Of a DNA stretch of 64,000 nt, positions 41,827-51,103 are shown in pieces; the first letter of the stretch is position 1; every line of letters begins with the position of its first letter. Under the pieces are notes generated by a model. That model had not been told where the DNA came from. It searched no databases and saw only the letters and a program-made list of their open reading frames with translations. The translations under genes and the position numbers were made by a program. The stretch is from Bacteroidales bacterium (GTDB lineage: Bacteria; Bacteroidota; Bacteroidia; Bacteroidales; P3), in the NCBI GenBank assembly GCA_016280915.1, contig JAEEHQ010000003.1, forward strand, positions 1-64,000, written 5' to 3'.

Positions 41827-43122
41827 ATGAAACGTTTTTGCTATATTGTACTCTTTTTTCTGCTTATCGGCCCAATAACCTGCCCTGAGGTCAAAGCCCA
41901 GTTTATTCCCACTAATCCCGAGGCTGCAGATTTGGCCGACCAGTATGTGTCTAATTACGACAGCCTCCTCAACAGCTTTATCTTGAGTCGGTATGTGGCC
42001 ACTTCCCGTCGCCACAGAGCCAATATCAACACCGATTACGCTTTCGATCAGATACACGACACGGTAATTGCCAATAGGTTGAAGTCGCTCCATACGGTAA
42101 TACCGATGACCTACAACAGCGAGGTCCGTTCGTATATCCGCATGTATTTAAATCGCATGAAGACCCGCTTGGATGTGATGCTGACTTTGTCGGAGTTCTA
42201 TTTCCCTATTTTCGAGCAGTCTTTGGCCAAATACAATGTGCCCGAAGAGCTTAAATACCTTACCATTGTCGAGTCGGCCATGAATCCTCAGGCCACTTCG
42301 CGTGTGGGTGCTGCAGGCTTATGGCAGTTTATGTACACCACGGGTAAAAACTATGGATTGGAGGTCAACTCTATTATCGATGAGCGTCGAGACACCTATA
42401 AGTCCTCCGATGCCGCTGCCCACTATATCCATGACCTCTACCGCATTTTTGGCGACTGGCAGTTGGCCATCGCCGCTTATAACTGTGGTCCTGGCAATAT
42501 CAACAAGGCCATCGCCCGCTCGGGTGGTAAGCATGATTTCTGGCAGATCTATTCTTATCTTCCCAGAGAGACCCGCGGCTACATTCCCGCTTTTATCGCT
42601 GCCACCTACATCATGAATTTCTATCCCGAGCATGGTCTTCATCCTAAGCGTGTGTCCATTCCTTTGCGTACCGACACCGTTATGGTTGAGCGCAATATGA
42701 TGTTTCATTTTGTGAACAAATATATTGGTGTGTCCATAGAAGAACTACGTTCGCTGAACCCCCAATATCGTGCCGACTATATTCCAGGCGAAGGAGGCTC
42801 ATACCCGCTATGCTTACCAACCGAAAAAATGAACGAGCTCATCATGTGGGCCGACTCTATCTTTGTCGCCTCGGAGGATTCTATCAGTCGTCGCACCCTC
42901 ATTACTCCTACTGTTACCGAGAGTGCACCTCCTGCTTCCTCCCGCAGCACCGTTTCGAGTTCCAGAAAAGCTGCCAAACCAACTTCCTATCATAAGGTTC
43001 GTCGTGGTGAGACGCTCACCTCTATCGCCGCCGCCCATGGCACTACGGTGAAGAAAATCAAGAAACTCAACGGCCTGAAGTCTGACAAAATTCGCTACGG
43101 TCAGCGTCTTAAGGTACGGTAG
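41827..43122 (+). CDS. MltD-like membrane-bound lytic transglycosylase with LysM
   Basis: A 431-residue protein: signal peptide, a lytic transglycosylase domain (about 110-250) with catalytic Glu in 'TIVESAMNPQATSR', then 'GAAGLWQFM' and 'AIAAYNCGPGNINKAI', and a C-terminal LysM peptidoglycan-binding domain ('HKVRRGETLTSIAAAHG') after a Ser-rich linker. Cuts glycan strands of peptidoglycan. First of three genes with cell-wall roles transcribed in the same direction. Confidence 0.9.
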   Translation: MKRFCYIVLFFLLIGPITCPEVKAQFIPTNPEAADLADQYVSNYDSLLNSFILSRYVATSRRHRANINTDYAFDQIHDTVIANRLKSLHTVIPMTYNSEVRSYIRMYLNRMKTRLDVMLTLSEFYFPIFEQSLAKYNVPEELKYLTIVESAMNPQATSRVGAAGLWQFMYTTGKNYGLEVNSIIDERRDTYKSSDAAAHYIHDLYRIFGDWQLAIAAYNCGPGNINKAIARSGGKHDFWQIYSYLPRETRGYIPAFIAATYIMNFYPEHGLHPKRVSIPLRTDTVMVERNMMFHFVNKYIGVSIEELRSLNPQYRADYIPGEGGSYPLCLPTEKMNELIMWADSIFVASEDSISRRTLITPTVTESAPPASSRSTVSSSRKAAKPTSYHKVRRGETLTSIAAAHGTTVKKIKKLNGLKSDKIRYGQRLKVR

Positions 43123-43194
43123 CGGGAGATGGGCTCCACATAGTTTTTTTGGCGGAGCTACCATTTCAATAGAACAAATGTAAGTAAGCACAAT

Positions 43195-43500
43195 ATGAAG
43201 ACTTTTTTACTCAAATTCTGGAAAATCATAAAGAACAAATATGTGGCTGCCACGCTGATTTTCCTACTTATCTTCCTCTTTTTGGGAGAGAATAACGTGC
43301 GTGTTATTCATCGGCTAAGGCGTGAGCTTAATGACCTCAACAAGGAAGCCCGACTTATTGAGAAGGACATCAAGCAGGACAGCTTGGAAGCCGAGAATCT
43401 TTTTGGAAGCAAGGAGGCGTTGGAGGCCTATGGCCGCGAGCATTATTATATGAAGCGCGACAATGAGGATATCTTTATCGTCAAAAACAACAATGAGTAG
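43195..43500 (+). CDS. DivIC/FtsB-like septum formation initiator
   Basis: A 101-residue single-pass protein: short cytoplasmic head, membrane segment 'ATLIFLLIFLFLG' at about 20-32, then a heptad-rich coiled coil ('RELNDLNKEARLIEKDI') and the closing 'AREHYYMKRDNEDIF'-like motif. This layout is that of FtsB/DivIC in the divisome. Typical for Bacteroidetes, where it is somewhat longer than in Enterobacteria. Confidence 0.85.
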   Translation: MKTFLLKFWKIIKNKYVAATLIFLLIFLFLGENNVRVIHRLRRELNDLNKEARLIEKDIKQDSLEAENLFGSKEALEAYGREHYYMKRDNEDIFIVKNNNE

Positions 43501-43554
43501 TCCTTTTGAAAGACAAAAGTACCAATTGAAGTTTCCTAAAAGTATGGCTATTCT

Positions 43555-44151
43555 ATGAAAAAGAAGCTTTCTATTCTTTGCCTCCTCATGGTGGGAGTGT
43601 GGTTCTTTACCTCTTGCGATACGGTAAAGCGATTTTTGTCAACAGACTTGGAAGAGGAGGATTATTCTTTAGGTGAACTTTATGTTGACGAATATGTCAA
43701 GGAGGTGCCCTTTGTGCCCACACCTTCGGAAGAGGCTAAGGCTGAAGGTCGTGTGAATTCTTTGGGTATAGAACGTGAGGAGGGAGACAATGAGGCGCTA
43801 TACGATGCCATCCAGTCTTGGATAGGAACACCCTATCGTTATGGCGGCACCACAAAGGCCGGCATTGACTGTTCTGGCTTTGTGGGCAATATCTATCAGG
43901 AGGTCTACAATAAGAAACTCCAGCGTGTGGCAAACGACATGCAGCAGGATTGTACCTTAATCTCTCGGAGCGAACTCAAGGAAGGCGATTTGGTCTTTTT
44001 TACCAACAGCAAGGGTAGGGTGTCGCATGTGGGTATCTATCTGAAAAATGATATCTTTGCACATTCTTCCACATCCAGAGGTGTCATTATTAGCCGTTTG
44101 GGAGATAGCTATTGGTCAAAGCATTTTTATAAGGGTGGTCGCGTCAATTGA
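43555..44151 (+). CDS. NlpC/P60 (C40) lipoprotein peptidase
   Basis: A 198-residue lipoprotein (lipobox 'FTSC', Cys21). The C-terminal NlpC/P60 domain has 'GTPYRYGGTTKAGIDCSGFV' split around catalytic Cys106, His158 in 'VSHVGIYL' and a third polar residue in 'FAHSSTSRG'. Cleaves peptidoglycan peptides, usually gamma-D-Glu-diaminopimelate bonds. Last gene of the wall-related plus-strand group. Confidence 0.92.
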   Translation: MKKKLSILCLLMVGVWFFTSCDTVKRFLSTDLEEEDYSLGELYVDEYVKEVPFVPTPSEEAKAEGRVNSLGIEREEGDNEALYDAIQSWIGTPYRYGGTTKAGIDCSGFVGNIYQEVYNKKLQRVANDMQQDCTLISRSELKEGDLVFFTNSKGRVSHVGIYLKNDIFAHSSTSRGVIISRLGDSYWSKHFYKGGRVN

Positions 44152-44242
44152 GCGATAATTGCAATTGAAATGTTGTAAATTGCAATAGGAAACTCCCCAC
44201 AGCTTTATGGTGCAATAGGGCTGACTGTTGATAAGATTTTTT

Positions 44243-44575
44243 TTACTTTACGGGGTAACCCATTTCTTTGAGTAAGACAGACAAACGGTCACGAAAGTCG
44301 CCTTGAATGATGATTTGGCCGTCTTTTATGCTGCCGCCAACACCACATTTGCTTTTAAGGGTACGTCCAAGGTCGCTGAGATCTTCTTCAGTACCCACAA
44401 AATTATCGACAATAGTGACGGTTTTTCCTCCTCTCCCGCTACGTTCCATGCGGAGATGCAGTTTCTGTTGCTGGGGAGGCAACGTTTCCATCACATCGTT
44501 GTCTCCCTCGTACTCGTATTGGTAGTCGGGATTAGTGGAATAAACCACACCCACTTTGTTCTTGTTTTTGGACAT
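44243..44575 (-). CDS. SUI1/YciH family translation factor
   Basis: A 110-residue protein with the eIF1/SUI1 fold signature 'LHLRMERSGRGGKTVTIVDNF' region and 'LKSKCGVGGSIKDGQIIIQGD' near the C-terminus. Bacterial homologues (YciH) influence start-site fidelity; the role in Bacteroidales is unproven. Lies 29 bases downstream of the lipid kinase gene, same strand. Confidence 0.88.
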   Translation of the reverse strand: MSKNKNKVGVVYSTNPDYQYEYEGDNDVMETLPPQQQKLHLRMERSGRGGKTVTIVDNFVGTEEDLSDLGRTLKSKCGVGGSIKDGQIIIQGDFRDRLSVLLKEMGYPVK

Positions 44576-44604
44576 GCTGGTTAATTGTAAAGCAAGGGTT
44601 CTCT

Positions 44605-45585
44605 TTATCTCTTTTTGGGCATTAGTTGGTCGTGGACCATCTGTAGTTGGTCTTGTACAAGTTGGAACGCCTCAGCGGGATTTTGTGACCGAAGGGGCTT
44701 TTTCATGTCGCGTTTCAAGATTTTGAGACTCTGTTTGTGGTTGACAAAATGGAGGTTTTCGCCCACATTCTCTCCTTCGCCGTCGATGTTCACCCATTTG
44801 TCCACATTACCGCTCACCCACACCTCGTTGGCTTTGAACATCTCCACGTGTTGGCTGAGCTCGAAATGATTGGCATACACCAGAGGGCCTGTAATGGGCA
44901 CATGTTCAATGGGAATCTTGTCGACGATGCTGATGTCGATAAGGCCATCGTCCAGTTTGGCTTGAGGGGCAATGGCGGCATTATAACCGAACTGGTTGCT
45001 GTTGGCAAAAGTTGTGAACCAAGCCTTGCGTTTGATTTCCTTTCCGTCAATCACCAGGGTGTAGTCTTTTTCTTTATAAGAGGGGTATTCGCGAAGAATG
45101 AGATTCAGATAAGCCGAAAAGCCGCGCAGTTTGGCTGCCTGCATCAGTCGGGCGATATAAGCATCGAAACCCACACCGGCGATGCTTGCAATATAGTATT
45201 TGTCGTTTAAAGTGATGGTGTCTATCAACCCTTGGTTGTCCTGATTGAGCACACGGATGGCCAAGGCCGGAGATAAGGGGATTTTCATACAGCGGGCCAA
45301 ACCGTTGCCAGAACCGCATGGAATGATGCCCAGCGTGGCATCGCTTCCGTGGATGCCTGCAATCACATCGTTAACACTTCCATCTCCACCCACAGCCACT
45401 ATCACGTCAAACCCCTCGTCGGCACCCTTGCGTGCTATCTCGGTGCCATGGTGGATTCGTTCGGTATAACGAATCTCGTAGTCATAGAGGTCTTGGTTGA
45501 GGTTGTTGGGTAACAGTCGCTCAATCTTTTTCTGTCTGCCAACGCCCGAAATAGGGTTGACTATCACCAGCATTTTCTTTTTCAT
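44605..45585 (-). CDS. YegS/DagK-type lipid kinase
   Basis: A 326-residue diacylglycerol-kinase-family protein. 'VIVNPISGVGRQKKIE' at the N-terminus, nucleotide-binding 'AVGGDGSVNDVIAGI' near residue 61, 'GIIPCGSGNGLARCM' near 86 and a C-terminal beta domain ending in a 45-residue basic tail. Phosphorylates a lipid such as diacylglycerol or a sphingoid base; Bacteroidales do make sphingolipids, but the substrate here is open. Confidence 0.88.
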   Translation of the reverse strand: MKKKMLVIVNPISGVGRQKKIERLLPNNLNQDLYDYEIRYTERIHHGTEIARKGADEGFDVIVAVGGDGSVNDVIAGIHGSDATLGIIPCGSGNGLARCMKIPLSPALAIRVLNQDNQGLIDTITLNDKYYIASIAGVGFDAYIARLMQAAKLRGFSAYLNLILREYPSYKEKDYTLVIDGKEIKRKAWFTTFANSNQFGYNAAIAPQAKLDDGLIDISIVDKIPIEHVPITGPLVYANHFELSQHVEMFKANEVWVSGNVDKWVNIDGEGENVGENLHFVNHKQSLKILKRDMKKPLRSQNPAEAFQLVQDQLQMVHDQLMPKKR

Positions 45586-45621
45586 ATTTCTGTTTGTTTG
45601 GAGGTTCTTGCTTGTGTGCGA

Positions 45622-47619
45622 TTACCTTAGCTCATCATTGATGAGGCGGTGGTTGTATTGTTGCACAATGGACTTGAGCAATTCGATGTTGCCATCTCCT
45701 TCCTCTTTTTCCTGACCCAATACGGCCACTTTGCCGTCGCTTGTCTCCAGTTGGTAGTAGCCGTTGCCGAAAGCAATCTGCCATCCGTTCTTGGGGTTGC
45801 GGAAAGCGCTGGTGCCAAAACAAACAGTCTGGGCCTGAATGCCTAAGTAGTCGAGGAGGGTGGGCATGATATCTATCTGCTGCATGAGGCGGGGATAAAC
45901 TTTGTGGGTACTCCATCCCTCGCCAAATTGGGGCACGAAGAATTCTTCATGCAATGGGATGTAGAACATCATGGGGATGCGATACCAGCCATTGTAGTCG
46001 TTATATTCGCGTTGCAAGCCTTGGCCGCTGTGGTCGGCTGTGATGACGAAGATGGTGTTCTCGTACCAAGCGGTCTTACGGGCAGCATCAAAGAATTTCC
46101 TTAATGCGTTGTCGCTGTACATCACCACTTTACAAATGGGGTGGGGACCATCGTTGAAGTCGTTCTCATGCCCCGGCTGCATGGTGTAGGGATGGTGGGA
46201 AGAGAGGGTGAAGACACCGGCCATGAAAGGCTGTTGGAAAGTACTGAGTTTGCGCACCATATACTGCAGATAGTATTCGTCGAAGATACCCCAGCAACCA
46301 TCGAAATCGCTCTTCTTGGCATAGCGGTCAGCCATGTATTCATTCTGCCCGTAATATTCCTGGAAGCCTAATTTCTGGCATAGCTTATCGAAATTCATCA
46401 CGCCATTGTAGCTACCATGGAAGAATGCTGTATGGTAGCCGTTGTGGCTGAGAATATTGGGTAATGCGTTGAGGCTGTCACCCGCATAGTCGCTCATCAT
46501 CAGCGGGAATGTCATCAGCGTGGGTACCGAGCTGAAGACAGCTGGAATACCCTCAATGGATTTCTTGCCGTTGGCTCGGCCTTGGTAGACGACGCTGTGT
46601 TGGTACAGCGAGTCGAGGAATGGAGTGAACGAAGGCATCGTGCCCTTGTTGTAGCAACCCATATATTCCTGCGAGAAGCTTTCCAATACAATGACAACCA
46701 CGTTTTTGCGACTAAGCGTCATTTCTGTGCTCCTACGTCCTAATGAGTCAGGTGCATTGGATTGAAGCCATTGTCCAGCCTTGGGTGCCCAGCCTTCGAA
46801 GGCTGAATTGGTATAATTGGTGATATTGGTGTCGGGTGCGAAAACTGGATTGTAGAGGGCTGTAGCCTTGGCAGGTTCCATGTACTCCACTTCATTCAAA
46901 GTGCCACCATTGAAAGTGCGAACAATATTATAGCCGCTGTTGGTTACCAAAGCGCAATTCTTGGCTTGACAATACTTGGTGGTGTCGTGCCACTCGATAT
47001 TCTTGCCAAAACCACCACGGATAAGGAACAACACGCAGGCTGCGCCCAACACCAAACCCACCAAGTCGTTGGCACGATGGTTGCGATAGCGGTTGCGGGG
47101 AAGCAGTTTCATGTTTCCCCCCACCCAGAAAAGGATAATGGTGATGATGATGGCAAAAACCGTGGAATGCCAGTAGTCGACAACAAAGTGAGGCCACAGG
47201 GCTCCCATGTTGCCGCTGATGCCAAGATAACGGAATATTTCGCCACTAAGGCGGCGGTAGGTATACTGGTAGTAGGCCGAGTCGCAGATGTCCGCAATCA
47301 GCATGGCCATGATGGGCAGATAGTAGAACCCAATCTCGGTTATGCGATGGTAATGTTTGTTCCAGCGGAAGTTAAAAGGGATGAGGTTGAGGGCGTAATA
47401 GGCCATTAGCATGCAGCCAATGGTGGCTATGCCAAAAATGATGTTGCCCCAAAGGATGCCCATCCATTCGCTAAAGTCGGCCACATTGAAAATGCGGGTA
47501 TTGTCAAGATAAAAGAATACTTGTGCTGCCAGCAATACAAAGAATGCTAACAATGACTTATATAATAAGTATATATATATATTATTGGTCCTTAACCAAG
47601 GACGACTTTTTCTACTCAT
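45622..47619 (-). CDS. LTA synthase-like membrane sulfatase
   Basis: A 665-residue protein. About five membrane segments in the first 215 residues, then an extracytoplasmic sulfatase-fold domain: 'NVVVIVLESFSQEYMG' (metal ligand Glu) near 310, nucleophile Ser in 'GKKSIEGIPAVFSS' near 355, 'LSSHHPYTM' near 490 and 'VITADHSGQG' near 550. Paralogue of the protein at 27745-29538, differing in nucleophile (Ser versus Thr). Probably modifies an envelope glycan with a phospho-group. Its ATG overlaps the GldB-like stop (ATGA). Confidence 0.88.
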   Translation of the reverse strand: MSRKSRPWLRTNNIYIYLLYKSLLAFFVLLAAQVFFYLDNTRIFNVADFSEWMGILWGNIIFGIATIGCMLMAYYALNLIPFNFRWNKHYHRITEIGFYYLPIMAMLIADICDSAYYQYTYRRLSGEIFRYLGISGNMGALWPHFVVDYWHSTVFAIIITIILFWVGGNMKLLPRNRYRNHRANDLVGLVLGAACVLFLIRGGFGKNIEWHDTTKYCQAKNCALVTNSGYNIVRTFNGGTLNEVEYMEPAKATALYNPVFAPDTNITNYTNSAFEGWAPKAGQWLQSNAPDSLGRRSTEMTLSRKNVVVIVLESFSQEYMGCYNKGTMPSFTPFLDSLYQHSVVYQGRANGKKSIEGIPAVFSSVPTLMTFPLMMSDYAGDSLNALPNILSHNGYHTAFFHGSYNGVMNFDKLCQKLGFQEYYGQNEYMADRYAKKSDFDGCWGIFDEYYLQYMVRKLSTFQQPFMAGVFTLSSHHPYTMQPGHENDFNDGPHPICKVVMYSDNALRKFFDAARKTAWYENTIFVITADHSGQGLQREYNDYNGWYRIPMMFYIPLHEEFFVPQFGEGWSTHKVYPRLMQQIDIMPTLLDYLGIQAQTVCFGTSAFRNPKNGWQIAFGNGYYQLETSDGKVAVLGQEKEEGDGNIELLKSIVQQYNHRLINDELR

Positions 47620-48548
47620 TTAGGACGGTAGTTAGATTTTGATAGGATTTTTTGTGCATCGGTCTCCTCAAAGAGTTCATCCATGGAGACTCCGGTATTC
47701 TCTACATATCGGCTCACTATCTTCCATCCGATATAATAGGGGGTGCGGGGCGACGAGTCGCGGAAGGCGTTGGTCTTGGGAGCGTCGTCAATAAGGTTGT
47801 GGAAACGCATGTAGTCGTTGTCATACAGCACCTTTTTCTGCAACAGATAGCTCCACACGTTGGTTTCGTTCTTCTGCATCCATTCCATTTGCGGTTTGCT
47901 GTAGCGCATAAGGATGCTGTCGGGGGTGCCCGGGAGGGTCTGCTCGGCAAAATAAATTGCCTTGCCCTCTGCCACCATATAGTCCAGCAGCGACATCTCT
48001 TTGTCCTGTGGTATGGCGATATGCTGGCGGCCGATGGCCTCCATACAGTCGGTTACCAGATACTGGCGGCGGCTCTGCTGCACCAGGAACAGGGGACTAT
48101 TGAAGTAGTTGAATTTTTCGGTGTAAGGCAGGATGTACTGGTCGAGGCTGATAACCAGTTCGTGACTGTTGCAACCCACTCGCATGTCATAGTCGAACAT
48201 GCCGGAGACAAAAGTGTAAACTTTGTCATAACGCAGGGTAGGGGAGAGCTCTTGGGCGCGTTTGAGTGCCTTGCCCAACTCCTCCGACTCCTCCTGCATG
48301 TCCCCGAACACGCTGTCCACCAGTCGGTAAACCTCACGCATGGTGGGATCTTGTACAAAACCCGACAGCATCTGCATGAAATCTGGATTGTTGGGTTGTA
48401 TGTTCAGCAATTCGGTGGAATATTCGCCCGACACGGATTGCAGTTTGCCTTGCAACTGTTCCATGGGGGTATCAAACAACACCCTTTCGAAGCGGTGCAA
48501 TTGCACCGCTTCGTCAGATGTATAATGGCAGGCGGACACGAGAACCAT
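47616..48548 (-). CDS. GldB-like lipoprotein (start uncertain)
   Basis: At least 310 residues. 'NSHELVISLDQYILPYTEKF', 'SLLDYMVAEGKAIYFAEQTLPGTPDS' (split here) and 'SPRTPYYIGWKIVSRY' are GldB-family landmarks; GldB is linked to gliding and T9SS function in Bacteroidetes. The only ATG in frame (48548) leaves six residues before the lipobox cysteine 'VSAC', too short for a signal peptide. Yet the frame stays open upstream and encodes a good one ('RKITKRFFIFFLAWAG') with no ATG, GTG or TTG before the in-frame stop. The true start may be a rare codon such as ATC. Coupled to the sulfatase gene downstream. Confidence 0.78.
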   Translation of the reverse strand: MVLVSACHYTSDEAVQLHRFERVLFDTPMEQLQGKLQSVSGEYSTELLNIQPNNPDFMQMLSGFVQDPTMREVYRLVDSVFGDMQEESEELGKALKRAQELSPTLRYDKVYTFVSGMFDYDMRVGCNSHELVISLDQYILPYTEKFNYFNSPLFLVQQSRRQYLVTDCMEAIGRQHIAIPQDKEMSLLDYMVAEGKAIYFAEQTLPGTPDSILMRYSKPQMEWMQKNETNVWSYLLQKKVLYDNDYMRFHNLIDDAPKTNAFRDSSPRTPYYIGWKIVSRYVENTGVSMDELFEETDAQKILSKSNYRPK

Positions 48549-48634
48549 GCCCGCCCAGGCCAGAAAAAATATGAAAAACCTTTTCGTGATCTTTCTGTTT
48601 TTAAGTGATTACTATATCTTTTAGGGTCATCGCC

Positions 48635-50632
48635 TTACTCAGCAGTCTCGTTCTCGATGTCTGCTGGTGGCTGTTTCTGTTTCAGACGGGCTCCCAGCAG
48701 GGCAATCTCCTGACGGGTGGCTTCCATCTTCTGCTCCATTTCTTCCTTCAGCAGGTCGGCCTGCTTGCTGTTGGCCAGGAAACCGATGTTGTTTTCCCAC
48801 AGTTTCAGGTCGGCTTTCAGTTTCTCAATTCTGTTGGCGATTTCCTGCTCCTCGTTGTCGCTGGACCTTCTGCTGGTAGGTGCCATGCTGCGTGGACGGC
48901 TGTGGAACATGGCGTCGTCAGCCTCGCGGGCTGAAATCTTCAGTTTCTCAAAAACTCCGTCCAGTAGGCCACGGAACTCTTTCATGATGCGGTCCTTGTC
49001 TCTCATAGGCACATGACCGATTTCGGCCCAACGGCGCTGGAAGTCCTTGATGGCGTTGAGGTTCTCCTCTTTGTCCTCACCAAAGGTGAAGTTCTTCAGC
49101 TCTTCGATGATGGCTTTTTTCATTCTCAAGTTTTCGCCCTCGGTGCTGCGAAGCTCCTTGTAGTAAAGGCCCTTCTTGGAGAAGAACTCGTCGCAGGCAC
49201 CACGGAAACGATGCCAGATTTTGTCGCTCACCTTGCGGTTGGTGGGTCCGATGGCTTTCCATTCGGCCTGCAGCTGCAGTAGGTCTGCCGTAGCGTTCTT
49301 CCAGTCCTCGCGGCGGGCAATGGCTTCGGCCTTGAGGCATAGGTCTAACTTCTTGTTGTAGTTTTCGGTCTGCTCGTCGCGAACTTGGCTGAAATGCTCT
49401 TTCTTGTCGGCATAGTGCTTGTCGATGATGCCTTTGAACTTCTCCCAAACCTCTTCGTTGTTCTCTCTCGGCACGGGACCGATGCTCTTCCATAGTTTCA
49501 GCAGCTCGTCGAGGGCCTCGGTGGTGTCGTTCCACTCCTTGGTGGTTTGGGGCGTCTCCTTCGTGGCCTCCTCGGCTTTGGCTATGAGGGCCTTTTTTGC
49601 CAGCAGGTTCTGATCCATCTCTTCCTTGCGCTGGTCGTAGTATTCGCGGCGGCGTTCGTCAATCTGGTCGGCAGCACGGTTGAAGCGTTGCCAGATTTCG
49701 TCGCTCTGCTCCGTAGGCACGGGGCCGATTTCTTTCCATTGTGAACGAAGGTCTTGCAGTACTTTGAAAGCCTTCACCACAGAGGTCTCCACAATTAGTT
49801 CTTCAGCGCGTTCGCAGAGCTGTATCTTTTGTTCCAAGTTGCGTTTCAGGTCAAGCATACGCAACTCTTTGCTAATCTTAACTTTATTGAAAAACTGTTC
49901 AATCAGGAAATGATAGTTCTGCCAGAGGTCGTTCATCTCCTCGCGGGGCACGTCGCCGATGCCTTTCCATTTGTCCTGAATGGCGTTGAACTCGTCGTAG
50001 GTTTGCTTCAGGGTCTCTTCGTCTTTGTCTATCAACGAGCGCAACTCCTCCAAAATCTGACGTTTGGCTTCGAGGTTGTGTTGCTTCTGGGCCTCGATTT
50101 CTTCTTGCATTTTCTGACGGCGAGCACGATAGTTGTCGCAGACTTTGTAGAACTCTTGAGCAATCTCGTCGTTCTCAAATTTGAAATCCTCCTTGTCGCC
50201 ACCGGCATCTTCAAAAGCTTTGAGAGCCTGTTGTTCAACCTCTTTGTTCAGGAAGTTGAAACGTTCGCGGATGGCTCTGACGCGATTGCGAATTTTGGAT
50301 ACATCTTCCTGCATCAGTTCGTTGAAGGCGGCCAGAAGTTCTTCGCGTCCCATCTGCGAGTAGTCCACTTCGGGCTCCTCTTCGGTAGCGGTGTTGGCCT
50401 CATTTGCCGTGTTGTTCTCAGTCTCGGCGTTGTTGGTTTCGGCTGCAGGAGCGGCCTCCTCATGTGCAGCGGATGGGGTTTCCGGAGTGCTCTCTGGGGT
50501 TTGGGGTACAGCCTCTGAGATGGGCTCGGGGTTCACATTTGAGTTAGAGTCATTGTCATTAGCGGTAGCCTCGACAACATGTTGCAGTTCCTCGTTCTGT
50601 ACGGTTTCCTGCTTTTCGTTCAGTTCTTCCAT
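48635..50632 (-). CDS. DUF349-repeat protein
   Basis: About 665 residues from the ATG at 50632. An acidic, low-complexity N-terminus rich in Glu/Asn/Thr (about 1-95) is followed by five DUF349 repeats, each with a 'WKxIGPVPxE' turn and 'WxRFxxAxDxF' helix, and a C-terminal coiled coil with an acidic end. Cytosolic helical scaffold; function in Bacteroidetes unknown, though DUF349 occurs in some translation-associated proteins. A full promoter match lies about 85 bases upstream. Confidence 0.88.
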   Translation of the reverse strand: MEELNEKQETVQNEELQHVVEATANDNDSNSNVNPEPISEAVPQTPESTPETPSAAHEEAAPAAETNNAETENNTANEANTATEEEPEVDYSQMGREELLAAFNELMQEDVSKIRNRVRAIRERFNFLNKEVEQQALKAFEDAGGDKEDFKFENDEIAQEFYKVCDNYRARRQKMQEEIEAQKQHNLEAKRQILEELRSLIDKDEETLKQTYDEFNAIQDKWKGIGDVPREEMNDLWQNYHFLIEQFFNKVKISKELRMLDLKRNLEQKIQLCERAEELIVETSVVKAFKVLQDLRSQWKEIGPVPTEQSDEIWQRFNRAADQIDERRREYYDQRKEEMDQNLLAKKALIAKAEEATKETPQTTKEWNDTTEALDELLKLWKSIGPVPRENNEEVWEKFKGIIDKHYADKKEHFSQVRDEQTENYNKKLDLCLKAEAIARREDWKNATADLLQLQAEWKAIGPTNRKVSDKIWHRFRGACDEFFSKKGLYYKELRSTEGENLRMKKAIIEELKNFTFGEDKEENLNAIKDFQRRWAEIGHVPMRDKDRIMKEFRGLLDGVFEKLKISAREADDAMFHSRPRSMAPTSRRSSDNEEQEIANRIEKLKADLKLWENNIGFLANSKQADLLKEEMEQKMEATRQEIALLGARLKQKQPPADIENETAE

Positions 50633-50717
50633 AATTGGGTTTTTACTTTTTAGAATTAGTTCTGTAACACAAAGTTGCAGACGTTTATTCGGGTTTACTC
50701 TGCCTTTTGGCGAATTG

Positions 50718-50748
50718 CAAAGATACATAAAAAATAATAATCTAACAA
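50718..50748 (-). promoter_or_regulatory. Promoter of the DUF349 gene
   Basis: TTG (50748-50746), 20 bases, TATCTTTG (50725-50718) on the minus strand. Confidence 0.7.
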
Positions 50749-50882
50749 AAATGTATTAATATATTTTTTATTTGGCTACTTTTCACTTATTCTATCGTGT
50801 CGGCATTTCATCCCTAAAAAGCAACGCATAGTTGCAAGGAACGATTCCCTGCTCGCTGCTTTTTCCGTCGGTTCGGCCATGC

Positions 50883-50932
50883 TTTCAAGTAAATACAACG
50901 CAGCGTGCCGTAGGGCACGCACTTTCAAAAAG
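50883..50932 (+). repeat. Intergenic repeat R3, copy 2
   Basis: TTTCAAGTAAATACAACGC then CAGCGTGCC gta GGGCACGC and ACTTTCAAAA. Matches copy 1 (23133-23180, inverted) over most of its length, with the stem base pair changed from T:A to C:G. Confidence 0.6.
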
Positions 50933-51029
50933 TACCTATCTTATTGGAATTAGGCGAAGTGAAGGAGAAGTTGCAACGAAGTTGCTTGAAAAATCTATTC
51001 TAAAAATGTCTTTTTATTAAAAAAAAATG

Positions 51030-51037
51030 TATATTTG
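51030..51037 (+). promoter_or_regulatory. -7 box of the leuS operon
   Basis: TATATTTG, 66 bases before the leuS start; no -33 TTG at standard spacing. Confidence 0.5.
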
Positions 51038-51103
51038 CAATTTCCCTATCTTAACGGAAAGTAACGTAATAGGCTATTGCACAAAGGTTAACTGAAGAGA
51101 ATA

